A DNA stretch of 14,455 bases, taken from CAZSNT01 sp964607765 (GTDB taxonomy: Bacteria > Verrucomicrobiota > Lentisphaeria > Oligosphaerales > JABHEG01). Position numbers and translations under genes: made by a program. The notes below the pieces were generated by a model that had not been told where the DNA came from, made no database searches, and saw nothing but the letters and a program-made list of their open reading frames with translations. This document shows positions 1-7,096 of the stretch, piece by piece (within the stretch, counting starts at the first letter, position 1; each line of letters opens with the position of its first letter). The DNA lies in the NCBI GenBank assembly GCA_964607765.1, contig CAZSNT010000221.1:1-14455 (forward strand). Reading direction: 5' to 3'.

Positions 1-169
1 CGGATCTGTGCGGGGGGCGCCGGGCAACCGGCGTCCCTACCGCGTCGCGAAGGATTAAGGCGAAGGATTAAGGCGGAAGATCAAGGTGTGCCCTACCCTA
101 ATCTTTTGCCCTAATCTTTTACCCTAATCTTCCCGGAATGGCGACCAACTCCTTAATTCAATGACATTG
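1..169. repeat. Modular inverted-repeat element, copy A (left end not identified)
   Basis: This non-coding stretch contains two 13-bp units of the type GATTAAGGCGAAG (53-78) plus a partial unit (79-86). A short apex follows, then three inverted 13-bp units of the type CCCTAATCTTTTG (96-134). It ends in TTAATTCAATGACATTG (153-169). Each unit on one side is nearly the reverse complement of a unit on the other, so the arrays could fold on each other. The apex and the part after the inverted array match copy D almost base for base. The matching left terminus (CAATGTCATTG) is not seen before position 53, so this copy either starts outside the window or has lost its left end. No gene is visible in the first 417 bases. 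Confidence 0.8.
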
Positions 170-201
170 AGTGATCAGTGGTCAGACAATGTCATTGAAT
201 T
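155..201. repeat. Perfect 15-bp inverted repeat at the junction of copies A and B
   Basis: AATTCAATGACATTG (155-169) and CAATGTCATTGAATT (187-201) are exact reverse complements, separated by 17 bases that include GTGATCAGTGGTCAG. The arms are the right end of copy A and the left end of copy B. Each arm also contains its own odd palindrome, CAATG-N-CATTG. The arrangement could extrude as a cruciform or fold in RNA. Confidence 0.85.
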
Positions 202-370
202 GAGCGGCCTCTGGAGATTAGAGCGAGAGATTAAGGCGAAAGATTAAGGCGAAAGATTAAGGCGAAAGATTAAGGCGAGAGATTAAGGTGTGCCCTACCC
301 TAGTCTTTTGCCCTAATCCTTCACCCTAATCTTCCGGGATCCCGGCAGGCTCCCTAACTCAACGACATTG
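187..370. repeat. Modular inverted-repeat element, copy B (complete)
   Basis: This copy is bounded by CAATGTCATTGAATTGAGC (187-205) and CTCAACGACATTG (358-370), near-perfect terminal inverted repeats. Inside are five 13-bp units of GATTAAGGCGAAA type (216-280) plus a partial unit (281-288), a short apex, and three inverted units of CCCTAATCYTTTG type (298-335). Copy D has only two full left-hand units, so the array varies in copy number. The element ends 47 bases before the first gene and is followed by TGAGCAGTGATCAC, a motif shared with the flanks of the other copies. No transposase or open frame is present inside it. Confidence 0.85.
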
Positions 371-406
371 ACTGAGCAGTGATCACAAGCAACAGAGAGT
401 TCCAGC

Positions 407-412
407 AAGGAG
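407..412 (+). promoter_or_regulatory. Ribosome binding site deciding the start of the binding-protein gene
   Basis: AAGGAG lies 5 bases before ATG 418 and 11 bases before ATG 424. This favours 418 over the upstream in-frame GTG at 379, which has no such site and would add 13 residues ahead of the signal peptide. Confidence 0.75.
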
Positions 413-417
413 TGACC

Positions 418-1488
418 ATGACCATGAACCCAAGAGCCATCATCCGCCCCGTATCTTCCGCTGTTCTCGCCGTAGCTCTCCTCACCGGCTGCGGCAAGAA
501 GGACGAGCCCGTCGGCGACGGTGGCGGTGGGGCAAAGCCGGCTCCTGCCGAGGCAACGCGCCTGGCGCTGGTCGTGAAGAACATTGGCAATCCATTCTTC
601 GACGCCGTCAACAAAGGCTGGCAGGAAGCCTGCAAGGAGCTTGAGGCGGAAGCCATCTATCGCGGGCCCGAGCAACCGACACCCGAGGGCCAGATCGAGA
701 TCATGGAGTCCCTGATCGCACAGCGGGTGGACGGCATCACCTACGTGGCCAATGATCCGCAGTCCCTGGTCAACGTCTCGCAGAAGGCGATGAAACGCAA
801 GATTGCCGTGGTCGGCTGGGAGTCGGGTGTGGTTGCGGGGAGTCGTCACGTGGCCACCGAACCGGTGTCCGCCGCCAAGATCGGCGCGGACCAAGTGAAG
901 ATCATGGCCGACCTGATCGGGCACGAAGGCAAGATCGCCATTCTCAGCGCTGCCGCGACCATGGACAATCAGAACACCTGGATCGCGCACATGAAGGAAG
1001 CGCTGAAGAACCCGGAGTACGCGAAAATGGAACTGGTTGCCGTGGTCTACGGTGACGACGTGCGCGAGAAGAGCTACAACGAGGCCCTCGGCCTGTTCAA
1101 AGCGTATCCGGACCTGCGCGGCATCATCAGCCCGACCTCCGTCGGTCTGGCCGCAACAGCCAAGGCTGTGACGGACGAGGGGAAGATCGGCAAGATCGAG
1201 GTCACGGGCCTGGGCCTGCCCAGCGAGCTGGCCGAATACGTGATGAACGATGCCTGCAAGGCCTTCGGCCTGTGGAATCCCGTTGATCTGGGCTACCTGA
1301 ACGCCTACGCCACCTACCGGCTGGCCAAAGGGGAGATCACCGGCAAGCCCGGTGAGTCTTTCGAGGCCGGGCGGTTGGGCAAAGCCACCATCGGGACGCA
1401 GGAAGGCACGGAGTATGGCCTGATCTATCTGGGCTCCCTCTTCCGCTTCGACAAGACCAACATAGCGGATTTCAAGGATGTGTTCTAG
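418..1488 (+). CDS. rhaS: RhaS-like sugar-binding lipoprotein (ABC transporter substrate-binding protein)
   Basis: This is a substrate-binding protein of about 356 residues in the Peripla_BP_4 (ribose/rhamnose/AI-2 binding) fold. It would capture a sugar outside the inner membrane and deliver it to an ABC permease. The N-terminus is a lipoprotein signal: a hydrophobic stretch ending in the lipobox LLTGC, with Cys25 as the lipidated residue. A Gly/Pro-rich linker follows. The start of the mature domain (LVVKNIGNPFFDAVNKGWQE), the stretches GPEQPTPEGQIE and TYVANDPQSL, and the later YGDDVREKSYNEA and GLGLPSE resemble, from memory, the rhamnose-binding protein RhaS of Rhizobium. The name should not be confused with the AraC-type regulator RhaS of E. 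coli. L-rhamnose is the likeliest ligand, supported by the two rhamnosidases downstream; AI-2 (LsrB-like) or another pentose or deoxyhexose is possible. No permease or ATPase gene is in the window. The stop codon overlaps the next start. Confidence 0.85.
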   Translation: MTMNPRAIIRPVSSAVLAVALLTGCGKKDEPVGDGGGGAKPAPAEATRLALVVKNIGNPFFDAVNKGWQEACKELEAEAIYRGPEQPTPEGQIEIMESLIAQRVDGITYVANDPQSLVNVSQKAMKRKIAVVGWESGVVAGSRHVATEPVSAAKIGADQVKIMADLIGHEGKIAILSAAATMDNQNTWIAHMKEALKNPEYAKMELVAVVYGDDVREKSYNEALGLFKAYPDLRGIISPTSVGLAATAKAVTDEGKIGKIEVTGLGLPSELAEYVMNDACKAFGLWNPVDLGYLNAYATYRLAKGEITGKPGESFEAGRLGKATIGTQEGTEYGLIYLGSLFRFDKTNIADFKDVF

Positions 1489-2894
1489 TGAAAGCGGGTG
1501 TCTTCTCGATCGGCCTCGATACGTATTGGCCGCAGTTTGCGGGGTTGCTTGACGACCTCACCGGCTACCATGCCCAGATCCGCGACCGGATCGCGGCCAT
1601 GGACGTGGGGATCGTGGACGCCGGCATGGTCGACAACGTCGAGCGTGCCCACGAGGCGGCCGCGCTCTTCAAACGCGAGGATGTGGAGGCGATCTTCCTG
1701 TTCATCTCCACCTACGCGCGCTCCTCCACGGTGCTGCCGGTGGTGCAGAAGGCCAAAGTGCCGGTCGTAATGCTGAACCTGCAGCCCGTGGCACAGCTGG
1801 ACTACGACGCGTTCAACGCGCTCGGCGACCGCGGCAAGATGACCGGTGTCTGGCTGGAGCACTGCCAGTCCTGCTCCGTACCGGAGCTGGCCTGCGTCTT
1901 CAACCGCGCGGGAATCGACTATCACCTCGTTACCGGGTACCTCCAGGAGGAGGAAGCCTGGCAGGAAATCCGTGACTGGGTCGACGCCGCGAAGGTCGCG
2001 GCCGGCATGCGCGAGAACCGGGTCGGGGTGCTGGGCCACTACTACTGCGGCATGCTCGACGTCTACAGCGACCTCACCCAGCAGGCGGCCGTCTTCGGTA
2101 ACCACTTCGAACTCCTCGAGATGTGCGAGCTGTTCGAGTTGCGCCAAGCCGTGAGCGAGACGGAAGTCGCGGCGAAGGTTGCGGAGTTCCAGGAGAAATT
2201 CGATGTTGCCGACGAGTGCGAACAGGCCGAGATCGAACGCGCGGCCAGGACGGCAGTGGCACTCGACAAGCTGGTTGACAGCCACAATCTGGGCGCCATG
2301 GCCTACTACTACGAAGGCACGGGCGAGTACGAGAACATCGTGACGTCCGTCATTGCCGGCAACACGCTGCTGACCGGACGCAATGTGCCCGTAGCGGGCG
2401 AGTGCGAAGTCAAGAACGTGCAGGCAATGAAGATCATGGACCTGTTCGGCGTCGGCGGCTCGTTTTCCGAGTTCTATCTGACCGATTTCAGAGACGACGT
2501 GGTCTATCTTGGCCATGACGGACCGGCGCACGTCGCCATTGCCGAAGGCCGCGTCGGGCTCGTGCCGCTGCCAGTGTACCACGGCAAGCCAGGCAAAGGC
2601 CTCTCTATCCAGATGACGGTCAAGCATGGGCCGGTGACCATCCTGTCGGTGGTCCAGCGCGGCGACGGCTCTGTCTCCCTGCAGGTGGCTGAGGGCGAGT
2701 CGGTGCCCGGCCCGGTCCTGCAGATCGGCAACACCAACAGCCGCTACCGGTTCAGTCTCGGCGCCAAGGGATTCATGAACGCCTGGTCCAAAGGCGGCCC
2801 CGCGCACCACTGCGCCATCGGCGTAGGCCACATCGCGGACAAGATCGAGAAACTCGCCGCGCTGCTGGGCATTGAGGTCAGCCGCGTGTGCTGA
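1488..2894 (+). CDS. L-fucose/L-arabinose isomerase family protein
   Basis: This 468-residue cytoplasmic protein would interconvert an aldose and a ketose in the first step of sugar catabolism. It starts with GTG sharing one base with the preceding TAG stop, and AAGGAT (1474-1479) lies 8 bases upstream, so translational coupling is likely. The C-terminal half aligns by eye with AraA: VAGECEVKNVQAMKIM (302-317) matches the AraA stretch AGEGDWKTAALLRIM, and SFSEFY (325-330) matches SFMEDY. Candidate metal ligands are Glu328, His365 (VYHGKPGKG) and His440 (GGPAHHCAIGVGH). The position of the second AraA glutamate is occupied by GHDGPAH, so that ligand is not obvious. Length is slightly below AraA (about 500). 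Substrate is unknown; L-rhamnose, L-fucose or L-arabinose would fit the neighbours. A non-isomerase role in this divergent family cannot be excluded. Confidence 0.8.
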   Translation: MKAGVFSIGLDTYWPQFAGLLDDLTGYHAQIRDRIAAMDVGIVDAGMVDNVERAHEAAALFKREDVEAIFLFISTYARSSTVLPVVQKAKVPVVMLNLQPVAQLDYDAFNALGDRGKMTGVWLEHCQSCSVPELACVFNRAGIDYHLVTGYLQEEEAWQEIRDWVDAAKVAAGMRENRVGVLGHYYCGMLDVYSDLTQQAAVFGNHFELLEMCELFELRQAVSETEVAAKVAEFQEKFDVADECEQAEIERAARTAVALDKLVDSHNLGAMAYYYEGTGEYENIVTSVIAGNTLLTGRNVPVAGECEVKNVQAMKIMDLFGVGGSFSEFYLTDFRDDVVYLGHDGPAHVAIAEGRVGLVPLPVYHGKPGKGLSIQMTVKHGPVTILSVVQRGDGSVSLQVAEGESVPGPVLQIGNTNSRYRFSLGAKGFMNAWSKGGPAHHCAIGVGHIADKIEKLAALLGIEVSRVC

Positions 2895-3105
2895 GCGCCT
2901 TGAGGGACCTGTCACGCAGTCCGGGAAGTCGGCTGGGATGGGCCGGTGACGGTCCGCGAACGGTGGTGTCTGCCGACTTCGCACTGGTGTTCCCGTGACG
3001 ATTCGGAGCCGCGGCAGAACGACCGAAGTCGAGCGCATCGAGGAAGGTCTCATCACGTTTGGGGCCGAACGAGACCGAGCCTACTCGATCAGCCGTCCGC
3101 AATAA

Positions 3106-3112
3106 AGAGGAG
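3106..3112 (+). promoter_or_regulatory. Ribosome binding site for the URO-D family gene
   Basis: AGAGGAG lies 6 bases before ATG 3119. This fixes the start there and not at an in-frame codon at 3059, whose 20 extra residues do not resemble the family. The preceding 224 bases (2895-3118) hold no gene. The only structure noticed there is an 8-bp inverted repeat, CGACTTCG (2974-2981) and CGAAGTCG (3024-3031). Confidence 0.75.
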
Positions 3113-3118
3113 TGTAAA

Positions 3119-4270
3119 ATGACCTCCAGAGAACGCCTGCTGGCCGCTCTGAACCACGAGGAACCGGACCGGATCCCCATTGATCTCGGCGGCAACCAGA
3201 CCGGCATCCACAAGTTCGCCTACGAAGCGCTGGCAAGCCATCTGGGCCTGGCCGAGTCATACGAAATCATGGATGCGGTGCAGCAGCTGGCCCAGCCGAG
3301 CGAAGCGGTACTCGAACGTCTGCGCGTCGACACACGCTACATCGCCGCGGGCGCGGCGGGCGACTGGACGGGCGGGATCGTTCAGAACGAGCGCGACGGG
3401 CGGCTTTGGCACGACCTGACGGACGAGTTCGGCGTCACTTGGTCGATGCCGGACGACGAACCGTATTACATGGACATCAGCCACCATCCGCTGGCCAACG
3501 CCACGATCAACGACATCGGCGACTACCCGTTCCCCAAAGGCGACGATCCGGGCCGGTTCGCGGGACTGCGCGAGAAGGCGTTGGCAATCCGCAACGATAC
3601 GCCCTACGCAGTGGTCAGCGGCATCTCAGGCGTGACGTACGAAATCTGCTGGTACATGAGAGGTCTCGAGCAGTGGTTCTGCGACATGATCACGCAACCC
3701 GAATTCTGTGAAGCGCTGATCGATCAGACCAAGACGTTCTGGCTGGACTGGTTCCGGATGTTCCTCGACGAGGTGGGCGACGTCGTCGATGTGATCATGA
3801 TCGGCGACGACCTGGCCGGACAGTCCGGGCCGCTCTTCAGCCCGGATTTCTACCGGCGGGTTGTCAAACCGCGTCAACAGGAAGTGGCGCGCTACATCCG
3901 TTCCCGCTCGGCCGCCAAACTCTGGTATCACACCTGCGGCGGATGCGCGGAGTATATCCCCGACCTGCTCGAGAACGGCGTACAGATCCTGAACCCCGTG
4001 CAGATCAGTGCCGAGGGCATGGCCCCGGCGACACTGAAAGCGCGTTTCGGCAGAGACCTGGTATTCTGGGGCGGCGCCATCGATTCGCAACACGTTCTGC
4101 CGTTCGCCACACCGGAGAAAGTCCGCGAAGACGTTCGGCAACACCTCGACATCTGGAAGCCGGGCGGCGGCTATGTCTTCAACAACGTCCACAACATCCA
4201 GGCCGGCGTGCCGCCGGAAAATGTCCTGGCCATGTACGATGCAGCCTACGAGTTTGGGTACTACGATTGA
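3119..4270 (+). CDS. Uroporphyrinogen decarboxylase family protein (MtaA/CmuA-like methyltransferase)
   Basis: This 383-residue TIM-barrel protein belongs to the URO-D superfamily. It opens with the family signature TSRERLLAALNHEEPDRIPIDLG and ends with the typical GGGYVFNNVHNIQAGVPPENV. It carries the HxC motif of corrinoid:coenzyme methyltransferases at His271-Thr-Cys273 (WYHTCGGC), where zinc activates the methyl-accepting thiol; Cys276 or His358 could be a third ligand. The extra Cys of MtaA near the C-terminus is not apparent. It is therefore more likely a methyl-transfer enzyme than the heme-pathway HemE. Its partner corrinoid protein and methyl acceptor are not in this window. Placed between sugar-uptake and rhamnosidase genes, it could handle methyl groups from O-methylated sugars; that is inference. 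A second homologue at 10600 is broken. Confidence 0.85.
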   Translation: MTSRERLLAALNHEEPDRIPIDLGGNQTGIHKFAYEALASHLGLAESYEIMDAVQQLAQPSEAVLERLRVDTRYIAAGAAGDWTGGIVQNERDGRLWHDLTDEFGVTWSMPDDEPYYMDISHHPLANATINDIGDYPFPKGDDPGRFAGLREKALAIRNDTPYAVVSGISGVTYEICWYMRGLEQWFCDMITQPEFCEALIDQTKTFWLDWFRMFLDEVGDVVDVIMIGDDLAGQSGPLFSPDFYRRVVKPRQQEVARYIRSRSAAKLWYHTCGGCAEYIPDLLENGVQILNPVQISAEGMAPATLKARFGRDLVFWGGAIDSQHVLPFATPEKVREDVRQHLDIWKPGGGYVFNNVHNIQAGVPPENVLAMYDAAYEFGYYD

Positions 4271-4275
4271 CGCGG

Positions 4276-4390
4276 CAATGTCGTTGAGTTAAGCAGGTGG
4301 TGGAGTTGGTGTCAGGTGTCAGTGTCAGGCTTCAGGTCGAATTCTCCCGGACTGACACTCGACCCCCGACACCTTGGTTCAACGACATTG
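4276..4390. repeat. Modular inverted-repeat element, copy C (different core)
   Basis: The ends CAATGTCGTTGAGTTAAGC (4276-4294) and TTCAACGACATTG (4378-4390) match copies A, B and D, and their outer 11 bp are perfectly complementary. The core lacks the GATTAAGG/CCCTAATC arrays. Instead it has GTGTCAG direct repeats (about 4309-4329) facing CTGACACTCGACCCCCGACACC-like inverted partners (about 4352-4373). It fills the gap between the URO-D gene and the GH78 gene and ends 22 bases before the GH78 start, so it is transcribed as a 5' leader if the genes form one operon. Confidence 0.75.
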
Positions 4391-4412
4391 ACTGACGAAG
4401 GGAAATGGCACG

Positions 4413-6776
4413 ATGGCAAGATTGTGTTTGACGAGCGTGGCATCAGCCCTCTGCGCCAGCCTGGCGCTCGCGGCAAGCGAGCCGATCGGGCTGATGTGTG
4501 AGCTTCTGGCCATGCCGGAGACGACGAGGATTCAAGATGCCCGGCCCGAGTTCGGTTGGATCATTCAGTCCGACACGCCGGGGGACGTTCAGATCGCCTA
4601 CCGGATCGTTGTCCAAGCCGCCGGCGGCGCAGAGCTCTGGGACAGCGGCAAAGTGGATTCCGTAGACTCGATCAACGTCGAGTATGCGGGGCGGCCACTC
4701 ACCCCTGACGGCGAGTACGCCTGGAAAGTGAAAACCTGGACCCGGCTGGCAGGGGAGAGCGGCTGGTCGGAGACGCAGACGTTCCGAATGGCCGCGGCTC
4801 TCAAGGGGTACGCCACCTCCCGCTACCCGCTACTCGAAACACGGGTTGCCCCGGCAGAAATTGTCCGCAAGGCCGACGGGCACTACCTCATCGACTTCGG
4901 CCGGGTGGCGTTCGGCTACCTCGAACTCGAGCTCGACGCTCCTGCGGACGGCGAGTTGGCGGTCCATCTGGCCGAGCGGGGAACAGCGCAGGGAGTGAAT
5001 CGCAAGCCCGGAGGAACGGTTCGCTACGTGGCGGTGAAACAGCCGCTCAAAGCGGGCCGGCACCGGGTCCGCGTCGAGACGCCACGGGACAGACGCAACA
5101 CGGGGGGAAAGGCGATCCGGCTTCCAAAGAAGCTCGGCGTCGTCATGCCCTTCCGCTACGTGGAGATCATGGACTGCCCCGTGGCGCTGGAGCCGTCGAT
5201 GGTCACCCAGGTGGCGGTGCACTATCCGTTCAACGACGGGGCCGCGGCGTTCGAGTCATCCGACGACGTCCTCGATCAAATCTGGGAACTGTGTCGGTAC
5301 AGTATGAAGGCCACGAGCTTCTGCGGCGTCTATGTCGATGGTGACCGTGAGCGCATTCCCTACGAAGCGGATGCCTACATCAACCAGCTCTCGCACTACG
5401 CCGTCGATCGCGAGTTTTCCCTCGCCAGGTACAGTCACGAGTATCTGCTCGAGCATCCCACCTGGCCGACCGAGTGGAAGCAGCACTCGGTCATGATGGC
5501 TTGGGCCGATTTCATGTATACCGGTAACCGAGAATCGCTGGCTCATTGCTACGATCTGCTCAAATCCGAAAAGACGCTCGAACAGCGTGCCCGGGAGGAC
5601 GGTCTGCTCAACACCAAAGGGCTGCGCGACATCGTCGACTGGCCCCGCGGCGAACGCGATGGATACGTCTTCAAAGACGTCAACACCGTGGTCAATGCCT
5701 TCCACTACGAAAATCTCAAGCAGATGGCTCTGTTTGCAGCCGCGTTGGGCGAGAAGGACGATGCAGAGACCTACCGCGAGAGGACCCGCACGTTCCGGCG
5801 GACGTTCAACGAGAAGCTCTTTGATTCGAAGCGGGGAGTCTACGTCGACGGCGAGGGAACGGACCACGCATCTCTGCACGCCAACATGATCCCGCTGGCG
5901 TTTGGACTGGTGCCGGGAGACCGGCAGGAATCCGTCGCTGATTTCGTCGTGTCCAGAGGCATGGCCTGTAGCGTCTACGCCGCACAGTATCTGATGGAAG
6001 GGCTCTACAGCGCGGGGCGGGCGGATGACGCCTTCGCCCTGCTGACCGCCCGCGGCATCCGCAGTTGGTACAACATGATCCGGGTCGGTTCGACGATTAC
6101 TCTGGAGGCCTGGGACAACCGCTTCAAGGGCAACCAGGACTGGAACCATGCCTGGGGCGCTGTGCCAGGTAACATCATCCCTCGCTATGTGCTCGGCGTC
6201 CGCCCGCTCGAGCCAGGCTTCGGCAAGGCGCTTGTCCGGCCGATGCCCGGGCCGCTTGAGCGCGCGGAAGCGACAATCCCGACCATCCGAGGCCCCGTCC
6301 GGATCTCGATCGAGAACTCGCCCGGCAAGCCGTTCGGGCTCGATGTGTCGATTCCGGTGAACATGACGGCACGGATCGAGGTCCCGCTGCCGGGCGGCGA
6401 AGGCAGCGTCACGCTCGACGGCAAACCCGTGGCGGCCAAGGCCGTCGGTGGCTATGCGGTCATCGAGGACGTGGGTTCCGGCATGCATCGGTTCCGCACA
6501 ACGGTTGCCGTGAAGAAGCGCGCAGAGCGGAAGCCGCCGCTTGTGAAGATCACCAAGGCTGTCTACGGATCGGACGAGAAGAGCGTGGACGTGACGGCGA
6601 CGGTCCAGGCGCTGGTGATCCCGGGCAGACGGACTCTCGATCTGTCCGGAGGCTACAACAAGCACTTCGGTGATCCGCATCACAAGACGGTGAAGAAACT
6701 CACCATTCACTACGAGGTCGACGGTGAAAGAAAGCACAAGACGTTCGTGGAGGACAGCCGGGTGCTCCTTTACTGA
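4413..6776 (+). CDS. Secreted alpha-L-rhamnosidase, GH78
   Basis: This 787-residue exported enzyme would hydrolyse terminal alpha-L-rhamnose from polysaccharides or glycosides. A signal peptide ends near Ala20/21 (ASLALAA). An Fn3-like domain with the usual ELWDSGKVDS and YAWKVKTW signatures follows (about 25-125), then a beta-sandwich and the (alpha/alpha)6 catalytic barrel (about 275-600). The acid motif YVDGDRERIPYEADAYINQ holds Glu313 as candidate proton donor with Asp309, Asp311 and Asp320 nearby. GSTITLEAWDN holds Glu565 as candidate base, and NHAWGAVPGNIIPRYVLG marks the C-terminal beta domain. A further C-terminal segment (about 708-787: ITKAVYG, VTATVQALV, FGDPHHKTVKKLTIHYEVDG) resembles DUF3395, known from DnaJC11, and is an unusual attachment. 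AAGGGA lies 9 bases before the ATG. The stop overlaps the remains of a broken gene. Confidence 0.88.
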   Translation: MARLCLTSVASALCASLALAASEPIGLMCELLAMPETTRIQDARPEFGWIIQSDTPGDVQIAYRIVVQAAGGAELWDSGKVDSVDSINVEYAGRPLTPDGEYAWKVKTWTRLAGESGWSETQTFRMAAALKGYATSRYPLLETRVAPAEIVRKADGHYLIDFGRVAFGYLELELDAPADGELAVHLAERGTAQGVNRKPGGTVRYVAVKQPLKAGRHRVRVETPRDRRNTGGKAIRLPKKLGVVMPFRYVEIMDCPVALEPSMVTQVAVHYPFNDGAAAFESSDDVLDQIWELCRYSMKATSFCGVYVDGDRERIPYEADAYINQLSHYAVDREFSLARYSHEYLLEHPTWPTEWKQHSVMMAWADFMYTGNRESLAHCYDLLKSEKTLEQRAREDGLLNTKGLRDIVDWPRGERDGYVFKDVNTVVNAFHYENLKQMALFAAALGEKDDAETYRERTRTFRRTFNEKLFDSKRGVYVDGEGTDHASLHANMIPLAFGLVPGDRQESVADFVVSRGMACSVYAAQYLMEGLYSAGRADDAFALLTARGIRSWYNMIRVGSTITLEAWDNRFKGNQDWNHAWGAVPGNIIPRYVLGVRPLEPGFGKALVRPMPGPLERAEATIPTIRGPVRISIENSPGKPFGLDVSIPVNMTARIEVPLPGGEGSVTLDGKPVAAKAVGGYAVIEDVGSGMHRFRTTVAVKKRAERKPPLVKITKAVYGSDEKSVDVTATVQALVIPGRRTLDLSGGYNKHFGDPHHKTVKKLTIHYEVDGERKHKTFVEDSRVLLY

Positions 6777-7095
6777 GCTCTGGTTCACGCACCTGCCGCA
6801 GAGCGGGAGCCGTCCGCCGAAGGAGGGCGAACATGCCGGGATGCTCTCTTACATCCACAAGGTCAAGAACGGCCGGGACATCTACTACTTCGCCAACTCA
6901 TCCGACACGTCGGTGGACACGACGGTCACCCTCCGCGGCGACCTGAAGCTGCAGTCCTGGGATCCGAAGACAGGCAAGATCTCGCCGCTGAAGACAAGCG
7001 TTCTTGTGGAAGATGGCCGACCCACCACAAAGGCCAAACTTGAGTTGGGACCCGTAACGTCCCTCTTCTTCGTTGAGGGCACGGAGAGTAAGTGA
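6775..7095 (+). pseudogene. C-terminal remnant of a second glycoside hydrolase
   Basis: In the frame ending at 7093-7095, about 106 residues read as the tail of a GH106-like or related glycosidase: GMLSYIHKVKNGRDIYYFANSS, then SWDPKTGKISPL and LELGPVTSLFFVEG. The intact GH106 downstream has the equivalent RYAHRRTANEDIYFVANTT, MWDPVTATIGAL and FEPFQSFFVVFP. There is no N-terminal or catalytic part. The homologous reading begins right at the GH78 stop, so a deletion has probably removed the rest. An ATG at 6841, preceded by AAGGAGGG (6820-6827) at a long spacing of 13, could allow a short product of about 84 residues, but I regard the fragment as dead. Its stop lies one base before the next start, which suggests the intact gene was once in the same operon. 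Confidence 0.7.
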
Positions 7096-7096
7096 C

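Noticed and set aside
96..134. Telomere-like CCCTAA repeats
   Set aside because: The period is 13 bp, not 6, with only three units, and the array is embedded in an element with defined ends.
216..335. CRISPR array
   Set aside because: The 13-bp units are directly tandem without unique spacers and are followed by an inverted array; no cas gene is present.
368..396. Promoter with TTGACT as -35 at the right end of the element
   Set aside because: No acceptable -10 lies 16-18 bases downstream. The same TTGACT at copies C and D also lacks a -10, so it is just part of the repeat end and flank.
379..417. GTG 379 as the start of the binding-protein gene
   Set aside because: It would add 13 polar residues before the lipoprotein signal, while a good ribosome site stands at the right distance from ATG 418.
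1485..3056. 523-residue open frame on the minus strand opposite the isomerase gene
   Set aside because: It is antisense to a well-supported family member, is His/Asp/Arg-rich with no recognisable motif, and is what high-GC codon bias produces on the opposite strand.
4316..4501. 61-residue open frame across element C and the GH78 start
   Set aside because: It runs through repeat DNA into the GH78 gene in another frame and has no ribosome site or homology.
5256..6788. 510-residue minus-strand open frame opposite GH78
   Set aside because: Composition and lack of motifs mark it as the antisense shadow of the GH78 catalytic region.
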